Below are positions 54,971 to 63,935 of a stretch of DNA of 64,000 bases, one piece after another. Location of the stretch: assembly GCF_954871325.1 (NCBI RefSeq), contig NC_088775.1:93685284-93749283 (forward strand), read 5' to 3'. Source of the DNA: Gordionus sp. m RMFG-2023 (Eukaryota > Nematomorpha > Gordioida > Chordodea > Parachordodidae). Positions within the stretch are counted from its first letter, which is position 1. The number at the start of each line of letters is the position of its first letter. A model generated the notes under the pieces. It searched no databases. It was not told the origin of the DNA and was given only the letters and a program-made list of their open reading frames with translations. A program made the translations under genes and the position numbers.

Positions 54971-56201
54971 CAGAGTTGTTAATCGCTACTTTTAAGTAGC
55001 GCATAAAAAAAATTAGCGCGCTACCGCTAACGCTATTTGTCAAAAAAAGTAGCTCGCTATTAGCTACTATTTTTAAAAGTAGCTTGAGCTACTTTTTAAG
55101 CTACTTTTTATAAAAAAAATTTAGAAACAAATTTTTTTTATATTTTAAATGTTATTGTATAGTAAATATATAAAAATCAAATTTATAAATATTAAAATAT
55201 AGTTAGTTTTGAAAAAAAATTTATGTAATAAAAAAAATATTTATGGTAATTTGTTGCATTTTATAAGTTTTTACCTTGTGTTATGTGTCCAACTATCTAC
55301 CGTGGTTCATATATATATGATATCTTTGATAACTCTACTATTAGAGTATCTTTCATCACATCTGCCTTTTATTCATTAGTGTCTCGCGACATAAAATGTA
55401 CCAGGGGATAGAGTTTTAATCTTCATGGTAAATGTTGGATTATCAACCAAAGACATTGGCTGAAGTGTATCAAATAAAAAATCAACAATTATCAGCCAAT
55501 TTCTGAGAAATATTGGCATTTGTATTATTTATCAATTTGGTTTGAATTCAATTAGACTTTTTGGATGTAGAGTCGCCTATACCAAAATTATTTAGATGTT
55601 TCTCCATTTCCTTAAACTATTGGCATAAACAGTCTTATAAAATAAATACTATTAGAATGTAAAAATGACAATTTACCTTTAGGTGTTTTGTGAGGTTACA
55701 ATTTACCTTTAGGTGTTTCGTGAGGTTATAACTGGATTGATTTGAGGAAATATTTTTTTCATTTGAAATAAATAAATTTAAAGCTATTTTAGTAAATGGG
55801 AAATTTGTATTAGCTATTAAGAACATTTTCTTCCCTGGTATCTTCCATTTCATTAATATCATTGTCTGAATCACTTTCAACGATTTGGATATCCATAGGC
55901 GATGACATTTTAAATTACTAACACGTGATTTATATTTATAATACAAATGAAAATATAAATTATAAATTGAAAATATATATAAATTTCAAAATTAAATAAT
56001 AAATCATAAAAATTATAATTAATTATGATATTATATTAAAATTTTTATGTTTATACTTACCTTCATTATATTTTTTGAAAGTAGCTAAGTAGCGCGCTTA
56101 AAAATTTAATAAATACAAAAAAAGTAGTCGCTATTAGCTATAGCTACCAAAAAAGATACGCTAAGTAGCGCTACAAGTAGCTCGCTACTTTAACAACTTT
56201 G
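54971..56201 (-). mobile_element. hAT-family DNA transposon, decayed (1,231 bp)
   Basis: Ends are CAGAGTTGTTAA on the left and, reverse complemented, CAAAGTTGTTAA on the right, flanked by a perfect 8-base target duplication GTTTAGAG (54,963-54,970 and 56,202-56,209). CA.AG ends plus 8-base duplications are the hAT hallmark. Both subterminal regions (54,985-55,105 and 56,080-56,190) are packed with AGTAGC and TAGCGC motifs in both directions, typical transposase-binding clusters. Transposase remnants lie on the minus strand: an acidic N-terminal piece from ATG 55,908 (MSSPMDIQIVESDSDNDIN), a BED-finger-like YNLTKHLKVN piece, and LQPMSLVDNPTF (about 55,430-55,466), like the region after the BED finger in many hAT transposases. 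The coding capacity is far below a usual 600-residue transposase and is interrupted, so it is non-autonomous now. Confidence 0.85.
55668..55727 (+). repeat. 30-base tandem duplication inside the hAT transposase remnant
   Basis: Two adjacent 30-base copies, one mismatch. On the minus strand this duplicates ten codons (NLTKHLKVNC twice) at the end of the BED-finger-like segment. The length is a multiple of three, so the frame is kept. Confidence 0.85.
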
Positions 56202-56209
56202 GTTTAGAG
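56202..56209 (+). repeat. Target-site duplication of the hAT element, right
   Basis: GTTTAGAG, identical to 54,963-54,970. No mismatch after insertion suggests a fairly recent event compared with the decay of the internal transposase, which would fit mobilisation of an already defective copy. Confidence 0.85.
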
Positions 56210-56365
56210 TGGTATTCAAATATATATATATATAATTTTAAACAATATACAATACTGTTACATATTCAAATTTGGACAATTCAATTTATATTTGTACTGT
56301 TATTACAATCCAATTTATTCAAATTATATTTTTATTTTAGTTACAATTTAATTTTATATGTTAAC

Positions 56366-56615
56366 CTTTTTAATATTATAGTCTAATTTTAGTTTGTAAA
56401 AAATGTTATATATACCTTACGAAAAGAGAAAGATATTAGTTAATAAAATATATTTTTAAAATTTGTTTTTCTCTTCATGGTGCTCCGTTGCTTTTTAATA
56501 TTATAGTCTAATTTTAGTTTGTAAAAAATGTTATATATACCTTACGAAAAGAGAAAGATATTAGTTAATAAAATATATTTTTAAAATTTGTTTTTCTCTT
56601 CATGGTGCTCCGTTG
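56366..56615 (+). repeat. Exact 125-base tandem duplication
   Basis: 56,366-56,490 and 56,491-56,615 are identical base for base on reading. The unit starts CTTTTTAATATTATAG and ends CATGGTGCTCCGTTG. With no mismatch it must be recent, or an assembly artefact. It lies between the hAT element and the fossil retroelement; no gene is inside. Confidence 0.93.
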
Positions 56616-56778
56616 GCAAAAAAAACTCGCCACCACGTAAATTTTTTTTAGAAATTTTTCTTTTTAATAATTTTTTTTTTCTCTTCGAAATGTAAATATG
56701 AATTATAAAACGAAACAAATAAATATTATATAAAGAAGGAAAAAAAAAGGTAAAAATAATTTTAAAGTTATTTCCATT

Positions 56779-57015
56779 ATGTTTTCTTTCAAACTCATTA
56801 ATATTCCCTGGGAAATCTCTGTTTATGATATACTATTTGAATTAACTTATAATTGTGATGTACATTACTCAAGGATACTGTGTAGTGATGACGTCTTGTT
56901 TGAATTCGTGAGCCTTAAAGAAATGAGCAATTATTTTGAACTACTTAATGGGAAATTTTACGTATATAAGGATTCGGAGTTTATTCAACTCCATTGTATT
57001 TTTGTTAAAATATGA
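56779..57015 (+). CDS. 78-residue small protein, RRM-like strand/helix pattern; unrecognised
   Basis: A clean ATG-to-TGA frame of 78 codons preceded by a purine-rich stretch. Its order of hydrophobic strands and helices (KLINIPWEIS; DILFELT; VLFEFVSLKEM; FELLNG; FIQLHC) recalls an RNA-recognition-motif fold, but the RNP1 and RNP2 signatures are not convincing. There is no signal peptide or membrane segment. It stands about 350 bases ahead of a retroelement gag-like region in the same orientation and may be the first part of that fossil or an unrelated small gene. Confidence 0.4.
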   Translation: MFSFKLINIPWEISVYDILFELTYNCDVHYSRILCSDDVLFEFVSLKEMSNYFELLNGKFYVYKDSEFIQLHCIFVKI

Positions 57016-57159
57016 AGTGTTAAAATTTCTAATATATACGAATTATAATAAAATATAAATATAAAACCAGAATTAATATATAAAATTCCAAAATTGGTTG
57101 GACCACTTACTGAGATTTACTTAGACAGAATATTTTATTTTTCGACCAGCACATTACTC

Positions 57160-58446
57160 TATTAAAATAAATACTTTGCTTAATAATTTATCAGACGAGG
57201 TCTTTGAAAATATTAAATCAATTTGCTCTGATACCGATATATTAGATCTTAAAATAGTGACTAAAAAGTTAACTTACCTTTTACCTGTACAAGATAAAAA
57301 CGTTTAATAAACAAATTTAACTTATTACAGAAGAACTCGAGTGAGAATTTCATGCAATGGTACATAATACTATCGAAACTACATAAAAAATGTAATTTTT
57401 CGGACGATAGTAGATTAAAAGAAAAATTATGTACATCTACCTTAAATGACAAAATAAAATATAAATTTTGTAAAAATATTAATTTAACCTTAAATGAAAT
57501 GATAGAGCTAGGAATTAAATTAGATAGTATCAATGATAAATCAGATATTGATAATATAAGTTATTTGAATAACGATAAAAAGTCTGATAAAGATAAAAAC
57601 TTTAACAATAGAATTAGAAATGGCAATAATAATTATTTTAGACCTGATAATTATTTTAGAAATAATTATGTTAATAGAGATAGAGATAGGAATTACAACA
57701 ATAATTTTAGATACAATAATAGGAATTACGGTAATAATAATTCGAGATACCACGATAATTATAACAACTATAACTATAATACCTATCGCTACAACAATAA
57801 TACTCAATCTAATTATGGTAGAAATAATACATGGCATGATAATAATCAAAGAAAACAGATCCAATACGGTGACGGAAATCGTAACAATTACCTATAACAA
57901 CAATTCAAACATTATAGAGGTAGTGACAATAATCAGAGAAAGCAAATACAATATAACAACAACTCAAATAATTATAGAGGTAGCGACAACAATAATAGAA
58001 AGCAAATACAATACAACAACAATGATTATAATATGAATATTGAAGAAATTATTGAAGAGAGAGTCGACTCTACAAAGAACAAAGATGATAACGATTTCAA
58101 TGTTAACAACTTATCTGGGGACATGCTCAATGACAAAGATAATGCATTTATGACTGCTTTAAAAGTGAACGATATTGTTACATGTATGCAAGTCGACACA
58201 GGCAAAACATACTATTATACCTCATGGTCTGGCTAAAAAACTTGGTATTAGAGATGTTAAGAAATCCGAGTTACAACTTACCGCTTATGACGGAAATTTA
58301 ATCAAGATCATCGGCATCACTCAAGTTAAAGTGACTTATGAAGGTATCTCAAAATATTTACAAGCGGTAGTCGTCGAATCAAGTAAAAATGCCTTGTTGG
58401 GACGTACATGGATCAATGCTTTCAAAAATATTTTAAATTGCGCGGT
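57160..58446 (+). mobile_element. Ty3/gypsy-like retroelement fossil (gag, Asn-rich linker, protease only)
   Basis: A broken LTR-retroelement copy. Parts in order: a gag capsid-like region (about 57,350-57,545); a long Asn/Arg/Tyr-rich basic stretch (57,600-57,900) where a nucleocapsid would be; a 60-base direct repeat (57,905-58,024); and a retropepsin-like protease part (about 58,170-58,440) with the DTG triad and a LLGRTW motif typical of Ty3/gypsy proteases. Reverse transcriptase, RNase H and integrase are absent; the copy ends where the LINE fragment begins. It carries several breaks and cannot be active. No LTRs were recognised, so age cannot be estimated from LTR divergence; the state of the parts suggests a middle-aged to old insertion. 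Confidence 0.72.
57905..58024 (+). repeat. 60-base direct repeat within the fossil retroelement
   Basis: Two adjacent 60-base copies with a handful of mismatches, each containing AATTATAGAGGTAG or a near match, and GAAAGCAAATACAATA. This is likely an internal expansion of the Asn-rich linker. Confidence 0.85.
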
Positions 58447-59575
58447 ACACTATCTCGCCTGCCAGCCCACAAAGCGTTCTTTCTATTAAAGAACTACCTC
58501 CTAATCCCAAAAATTCTATATACACTCCGATCGTCACGTATCTCCAATACGACGTCAACCTCTCTGCACACGAGCTAGAGATTAAACACCTCGCAGAGGA
58601 TATACTCAATCTCAAATTCGGAGACCTATCTTGGCTACAAGCTACCTTGCCAACCAAATCCGGCGGCATTGGCATACGATCGCCTTCCCTACTCTCTGTT
58701 AGTGCGTTTATATCCTCTCGCCTGTCCTGCGAGCCCATCATACACGCACTCACAAAAAATCCTGACCCTTTACTTCCCCAGGCAATTGATCTATGGAAAT
58801 CTCTTTCATTAGTCGATCCTCCCTCATCGACACTGCAGAAGGACTGGGATAAGCCTATAGTTGGCAACTCCGTTGCATACCTTAAATCGAGGAGCCAACC
58901 AGAGGACCATTCTCTACTCTTCTCCATTTCCGCAGACAGCGGGTATGAATTTCTCGAAGCTTTTCCATCGCGAAACCTTGACCAGCTCCTAAGCAATGAT
59001 GAGCTACGTCACGCCATCGGTCTAAGACTTAATTGTGATATGGTAATACCCTATCACTGCATCCTTAAACGCCGGTCAACTCCAAAGGCCGTCACTCTTT
59101 ACACTGCAAGCGCTGTAGAGGCAGATTCATTAGACATTCAAAATGCAATACTATTGCCAGGGCCCTAAAATCTGCCGTTATCCCATCAACCCTCGAACCT
59201 ACTGGACTCTACAATTCTGATGGTAAGCGTCGATGGCTCTACCCTGATCCCTTGGAAGAGAAGGGAATTCCTAACCTGGGATTTCTCATGCATCGATCCC
59301 CTTGCCCCTTCCAATATAAATAGAGATGCTCTAGTAGACGCCGAGATAAATAAACTCGCTAAATATTCGCCATCGCTTCCGGCCAATTACACAATCGTTC
59401 GGCTTTCACGCCCTTACCTTCTTTAAAGAGCTGGGGAAACGGATCTCTATTAGAACCGAAGATCCCAACGAGGGTTACTACCTACGCCAAAGATTAGCCC
59501 TCAATATAATAAAATCCAATTACCTCAGCTTCATATTCTCAATGACTGATACCCCCTAATCACAGAATTGGCGAT
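58447..59575 (+). mobile_element. LINE 3' fragment 2: RT thumb plus R2-like endonuclease tail, dead
   Basis: The longest LINE piece here. The reverse-transcriptase end (LPAHKAFFLLKN, IPKILYTLR) starts at 58,459, followed in another frame by NLSAHELEIKHLAEDILNL and then a long open segment (58,647-59,168) with LPTKSGGIGIRSP, the connection typical between thumb and endonuclease. Next come the H-x3-C region and RHSKC (RHN-like) segment in a third frame (about 59,095-59,215), the DGSTLIPW and LTWDFSCIDPL segments (59,220-59,300), and the C-terminal GDP/EDPNEGYYLRQR block ending near 59,560. The CCHC-RHN-PD...D order matches restriction-like endonucleases of early-branching LINEs such as R2; the assignment is inference from motifs. 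About three frame changes and 5' truncation make it inactive. GC content is clearly higher than in the surroundings. It abuts the gypsy fossil. Confidence 0.82.
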
Positions 59576-60110
59576 GAGAAAAGCAATTAAGAACAAGAGA
59601 GGGATATTCAGATGGAAGTCAACAAAAGAACCAAACCCTAATCACAGAATCGGCGATGAGAAAAACATTTAAATATTTGAAAAATAATAAAATATTGTAA
59701 TAAAATAAGAGAATAATTAACCGAGACGAATAAACTCGCTAAGTATTCGCCATCGCTTCCGGCCAATTACACATTCCTACCACTAATCGCCACGACTCTA
59801 ACGTCGTTCGGCTCTCATGCCCTGGCCTTCTTTAAAGAGCTGGGGAAACGGATCTCTACTAGGACCGAAGATCCCAACGAGGGTTACTACCTACGTCAAA
59901 GATTAGCCCTCAATATAATAAAATCCAATTACCTCAGCTTCATATTCTCAATGACTGCTACCCCCTATTCACAGAATCGGCGATGAGAAGAGCAATTAAG
60001 AACAAGAGAGGGATATTCAGATGGAAGTCAACAAAAGAACCAAACCCTAATCACAGAATCGGCGATGAGAAAAGCAATTAAAAGACGAATATTCAGATGG
60101 AAGAAGAAAA
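59342..60110 (+). repeat. Tandem duplication of the LINE 3' end, period about 381 bases
   Basis: The last coding segment and 3' tail occur twice: from about 59,342 (GAGATAAATAAACTCGCTAA) and from about 59,723 (GAGACGAATAAACTCGCTAA). Copy 2 retains about 30 bases (CCTACCACTAATCGCCACGA and after) that are missing from copy 1 near 59,393, so copy 2 is the less damaged one. In each copy the 3' tail carries two CCCTA.TCACAGAAT.GGCGA motifs, at 59,553 and 59,636, then at 59,960 and 60,044. Confidence 0.85.
59734..59985 (+). mobile_element. LINE 3' fragment 3 (second copy of the C-terminal coding end)
   Basis: An open segment lacking a start reads NKLAKYSPSLPANYTFLPLI, ATTLTSFGSHALAFFKELGK and EDPNEGYYLRQRLALNI before stopping just past SFIFSMTATPYSQNRR. 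It is part of the tandem duplication above. The unbroken frame here shows what this end of the protein looks like in the family: length and order agree with fragments 1 and 4. Confidence 0.8.
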
Positions 60111-60453
60111 ACTGAAGGGCAAACTACAAAAGCAATAATTATTTCAAAAATAATTTTATAAATAAAATTACTATATTTTTGATTTTTTGGATATTAATAT
60201 CTTGTATTTAACTTATATTTTAACATAGTATTTATATTTAAAGCATTAACATTATTTTTTCGCAAAATAAAACAATTATTTTAACAAAAAAAAAATTAAT
60301 ATCTTGTTGACATGAATAAAATGATAAAAATAAATATTTTTAAATGAGTTTTAATATTTAGTTAATATTTTTTTCTTTTTAAAAAAGAATTTTTCTTCTG
60401 AGCTTTATAGAATGTATCAAGATTAAGGTGTAACTGTAACCAGTACAAAGTAG

Positions 60454-60490
60454 GGTTATATCAATATCAACAATTGATGTTGATATTGAT
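60454..60490. repeat. Perfect inverted repeat (15-base stem, 5-base loop)
   Basis: ATATCAATATCAACA, loop ATTGA, then TGTTGATATTGATAT. No T run or neighbouring gene makes a terminator role likely. It could be the remains of a small foldback element. Confidence 0.8.
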
Positions 60491-61426
60491 ATTTTGACCA
60501 AAAAAATATTGGATCAGTTTATATTGTGATATATCAATGCAATATAAGTCATTATTCTTAAGATTTATGCCTACCCCCTCCACCCTCTAGATAGGGAACA
60601 AACAGAGGTATATTGCCTAAAGATTTGGTGGGGGAAATGACTAAAATTTTTATCTATTATCAAAAAAGGATATATATATAAAATTATTACAAATGTGAAT
60701 AAATTCTTTATATATTTTAAAAACAATGTAACTTAATACCACCAATATCTTTACAAATTAAGAAAATATATAAATGGATTAATAAATTTTTCCATAATCC
60801 TTCATATCTTCCTTTTCTTTGGATTGTATTTTTTTGAAAAAGATTTCATCCCATTATTTTATATATGGATTCTTAATTCCACTCTGATATTGAAGATTCA
60901 TTAATACTCATGAACATTAAAGTTGACATATTAAAAACTTCATAAAAACAAATTAGGGATATTTTTTTTTAAAAAAAATTTTGTTGGAATGCCATGGTTT
61001 CTAAAAATTTAGATTGTTAGATTCCAAATAATTTATTGTATGATAATTTGTTGGGTAATGATTAAATAAGGTCTCGGTTAACATAAGGCAATTTACTAAA
61101 GAATATTGTATAATTATTATTATCCTAATCTGGCTAACCATTTAAACTAACCTTAATCGCATCAGAAAAACAATTGGTCCCCGAGGGGATGGAACCAGGG
61201 TTGTGTGGCACCAGTCATTGTATTAATTTTTTGTTTAATGTTTTTCCCCTCCCAAACGATCTATTTAAAAAATTCTAATTCAATGTGCCTAAATATCAAT
61301 CGATGGTTAAAAAAAATGTTGCCCAGATGCTAATATTTTCCATATAATCTTCCATTTTTTTTAAATTATAAAAATCATGTATTGTGGCATAATGGAAGTA
61401 TTCAGAATCCAACCTCGTAACCAGGT

Positions 61427-61462
61427 GGGGGGGGGGAAATCCTACCTAATAGCCCCCCCCCC
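61427..61462. repeat. G10 ... C10 pair separated by 16 bases
   Basis: Ten G (61,427-61,436) and ten C (61,453-61,462) stand out in AT-rich DNA and could pair as a very stable hairpin. Homopolymers of this length are also error-prone in sequencing. Confidence 0.85.
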
Positions 61463-61904
61463 TTCTTTTAGCAAAATTCTGGATGGGCGTGTGCCAATCG
61501 ATTTGTTAAATTTCAAATTTTGAGGTGAACTAAATAATCTTAATAAAACCAAATAGATTATTTTAAATTCAATTTGATAATTTATATATGTCAGATAGGG
61601 GGATCCATGGCGATTCAGAATATTTATGAATATTTGACAATTTTGCCTTAAATCTTATTTCAGGTCATGTGAGTATTATTATTTTCAAATTCCAGAAGTG
61701 CTTAGTAACAGATTTTAAATTGAAAATTTACGTACCTGCATGGATTCCCTTAACCCAATACGAGTTATGAAATCATTCACATATTTATTATAAAAATTAT
61801 TATTAAAGATTATATTATTTCGTGAATACTTTTTTACTTTGAGATTTTTTTTAATATAAATAAATGTAACGAAAAAGGAACTTAATATTTTAGTTTTATA
61901 TTTA

Positions 61905-61975
61905 AGAAAGAAAGAAATAAAGAAATAAGGAAAGAAAAGAAAGGAAGAAAGAAAGAAGGAAGGAAAGAAAGAAAC
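61905..61975 (+). repeat. GAAA/GGAA microsatellite (polypurine tract)
   Basis: Imperfect tetranucleotide run of about 70 purines (AAGAAAGAAA..., GGAAGAAAGAAAGAAGGAAG), almost without pyrimidines. Confidence 0.92.
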
Positions 61976-62273
61976 ACATATAAAAAATTATTATAAGTTA
62001 ATTACTCGCATTTTGACCTCTAACAAAGAAAATTTATTTATAATCAATATTGCATTTGTTATGTACATGAATAGAAAAATTATATTTAATTTAAACTTAG
62101 AGCCAAAATGGCCATCATCTTGTGACGATGCTTAAATCAGAATTAATTTAGTATAATTTTAGTCAGTAAGACTTTGTCATTGTTTTAATGATACATTTCA
62201 TTGACGCATAATATATAAACTTTAGCCATTTTACAAATTAGCTTATAACAATCTAGCTTATAGGCTCAGCTAG

Positions 62274-62459
62274 TAGTGCTGTAAAACGGCCTGATTTGAA
62301 TCGATTTCTAAAAAACGGCCCGATTAAGAATTTATAATATTATGTAAGCCTGGAGATGCTCATAGAAGGCAAAAAGGATTGGACCATCTATTTGCAAAAT
62401 CTCTAAGCCTACATAATATTATTTAGGCTAAAATCTTAATAGGGCCGTGTACAACTCTA
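62274..62459. mobile_element. hAT-like MITE (186 bp foldback, non-coding)
   Basis: The two ends form an imperfect inverted repeat of about 45 bases: TAGTGCTGTAAAACGGCC.GATTAAGA against the reverse complement TAGAGTTGTACACGGCCC.ATTAAGA, both continuing to TATTATGTA(A/G)GCCT. The left end also contains a partial internal duplication (AAACGGCCTGATT and AAACGGCCCGATT). Flanks TCAGCTAG (62,266-62,273) and TTAGCTAT (62,460-62,467) look like an aged 8-base target duplication with two differences, as in hAT elements. There is no transposase; the centre is about 50 bases. Confidence 0.65.
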
Positions 62460-62469
62460 TTAGCTATTT

Positions 62470-63408
62470 AACATAGCATATATTTCCAAATTTGTAAATA
62501 TAAACCTTTTTATTTTTTTTTAAAGAATCTTGTTTTCCCCCTATTTCTGCCTACATTTTTATATTCTTTCAACTTATTTTAGATTTTTATCTTTCAAAGC
62601 TTAATTTTTTTCTCTCATTTTCGTTACTTTCAAATCCCTCCCTTCCCCATTTTAAAGTATTCTCTTCCGCTTACCTTTATATTTTCCATCTATTTTCTAA
62701 AATTTGGCATTTTTACATTTTGGCTGTATATTCATTCAATTATGTATAATGTGTGGTTGATAAAATTTAAAATTTAGCACAATATTCCTAATAAAATATT
62801 TCTACTAAACTCTAATAATAGTTGATCAGATTTGTTATATTTAAAAAAATTAAAATTATATCGTAGCATGACTTAAGAGTATCATATTACATTAGCGATG
62901 AGATTTTAGTGAATCATGTAAAAAATATTACGATATAGTTTACGTAGCTCATGCAATATCTGACTTACATAGTTTTTCTATATAATTTATATTAAAATAA
63001 AATTTCGAAACAACAAAATGTATCGAAATATTTATACATTCCAAAATAATGCTGATCATCAAACTAGCTTATCTTCAACCAAAGCGATAGTCTAAATTGA
63101 TCAATTCTTCCAAATTACTCTCGAAAACAATGCTAATAAATCACGCTATGCTAGTATACCTTAACGCTCAAGCTTATTAAAATTTGGCGCCTTTTTTGTG
63201 ATTCGCTGATAATGTTACCCTTTTCCACGAAAGATTTTGCGTCATTTCAAGTATATTAACCACTATTCTTAATTAATAATGGCCCAATCACGTTAGTTGT
63301 TAATTGTTCATTTTTATTTAAATATATTTTCTTAACGTCCATTTAATGAGCTAGATTATTATAAACAATTTCTTTGTCACTCAAAAACATGATGGCTTTG
63401 CTTATTTC
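62470..63408. other. AT-rich intergenic DNA, no gene seen
   Basis: Pyrimidine-rich from about 62,505 to 62,700 and AT-rich elsewhere. No coding frame, RNA gene or repeat pair was identified on either strand. Confidence 0.6.
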
Positions 63409-63473
63409 CTTGTGTCAAATGATTTATTGAATTGTATGAAGCATTAAAATAATACTTTCTTTCATTTAACAAT
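63409..63473 (+). repeat. Left 65-base inverted repeat
   Basis: Pairs with 63,936-64,000, 63 of 65 bases identical. Identity stops at CAAT, after which the two sides differ completely. Confidence 0.92.
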
Positions 63474-63483
63474 CCACCAATTA

Positions 63484-63735
63484 CGACGCTCTCGCCCTCG
63501 CAGAATCCCGAAATATTGTCAAGTACAGTTCCATAGACCCTTCTTTCTTATTTATACCCATCGCCTGCTCCATTCTTACCACCTTCGGTAGCAAAACTCA
63601 AAGGTTTTTTTAAAGAATTGGGCAAATGGATTCGTGAAAAAAACCGATCAAAGGAATTCCTCTTCTTACCGACAAAGACTTTCTTACCGCCATAATTCGC
63701 TCTAACTATCTAAGTTTTATCTCTTCCATCGAATA
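63484..63735 (+). mobile_element. LINE 3' fragment 4 (C-terminal tail only)
   Basis: Reads LALAESRNIVKYSSIDPSFL, FIPIACSILTTFGSKTQ, then in neighbouring frames FFKELGKWIREKN and AIIRSNYLSFISSIE before a stop at about 63,730. These segments align with NKLAKYSPSLPANY, FLPLIATTLTSFGSHA, FFKELGKR and NIIKSNYLSFIFSM of fragment 3. It has at least two frame changes and is a short 5'-truncated copy, more diverged from fragments 2 and 3 than they are from each other. Confidence 0.75.
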
Positions 63736-63935
63736 ACCTTCCATGTCTATGCCTACTCTCTCCCCTACTTATTCCTAGCTTTCTTTTTTTTTTATCCCTT
63801 ATCCGTTTCCGTAAACTCTATTTTTATAGTTTTCCCCTTTATTAATTTTATCTTAGAAAAGATTAATTATATGCTATTACATTTTGTTAACATATTATAT
63901 AAGCTTAACCTATGATAGGAAAAAAAGAAGAAAAA

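Larger units (their letters stand above)
60120..62265. other. AT-rich intergenic DNA with simple repeats, no gene seen
   Basis: About 2.1 kb with no frame worth reporting on either strand. It includes a short perfect hairpin (60,454-60,490), paired G and C runs (61,427-61,462), a purine-rich microsatellite (61,905-61,975) and a GC-richer patch at 61,177-61,225 discussed under the rejected items. Confidence 0.6.

Noticed and set aside
55635-55946. 103-residue minus-strand frame as an independent gene
   Set aside because: It lies wholly inside the hAT element and contains the BED-finger-like remnant, so it is treated as transposase debris.
57541-58036. Ile-rich open frames of 107 (minus) and 138 (plus) residues
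   Set aside because: They are shadows of the AAT/AAC-rich Asn tract of the fossil retroelement, read in other frames.
58433-58996. 187-residue minus-strand open frame
   Set aside because: It lies antisense to the LINE fragment, whose + strand reading gives recognisable reverse-transcriptase and endonuclease motifs.
60454-60490. Transcription terminator hairpin
   Set aside because: The stem is AT-rich, no gene ends nearby, and the genome is eukaryotic.
61177-61225. Possible tRNA or tRNA-derived SINE (minus strand GGTTCCATCCCC like a B box)
   Set aside because: No A box at the right distance and no cloverleaf could be drawn, so a single B-box-like match is not enough.
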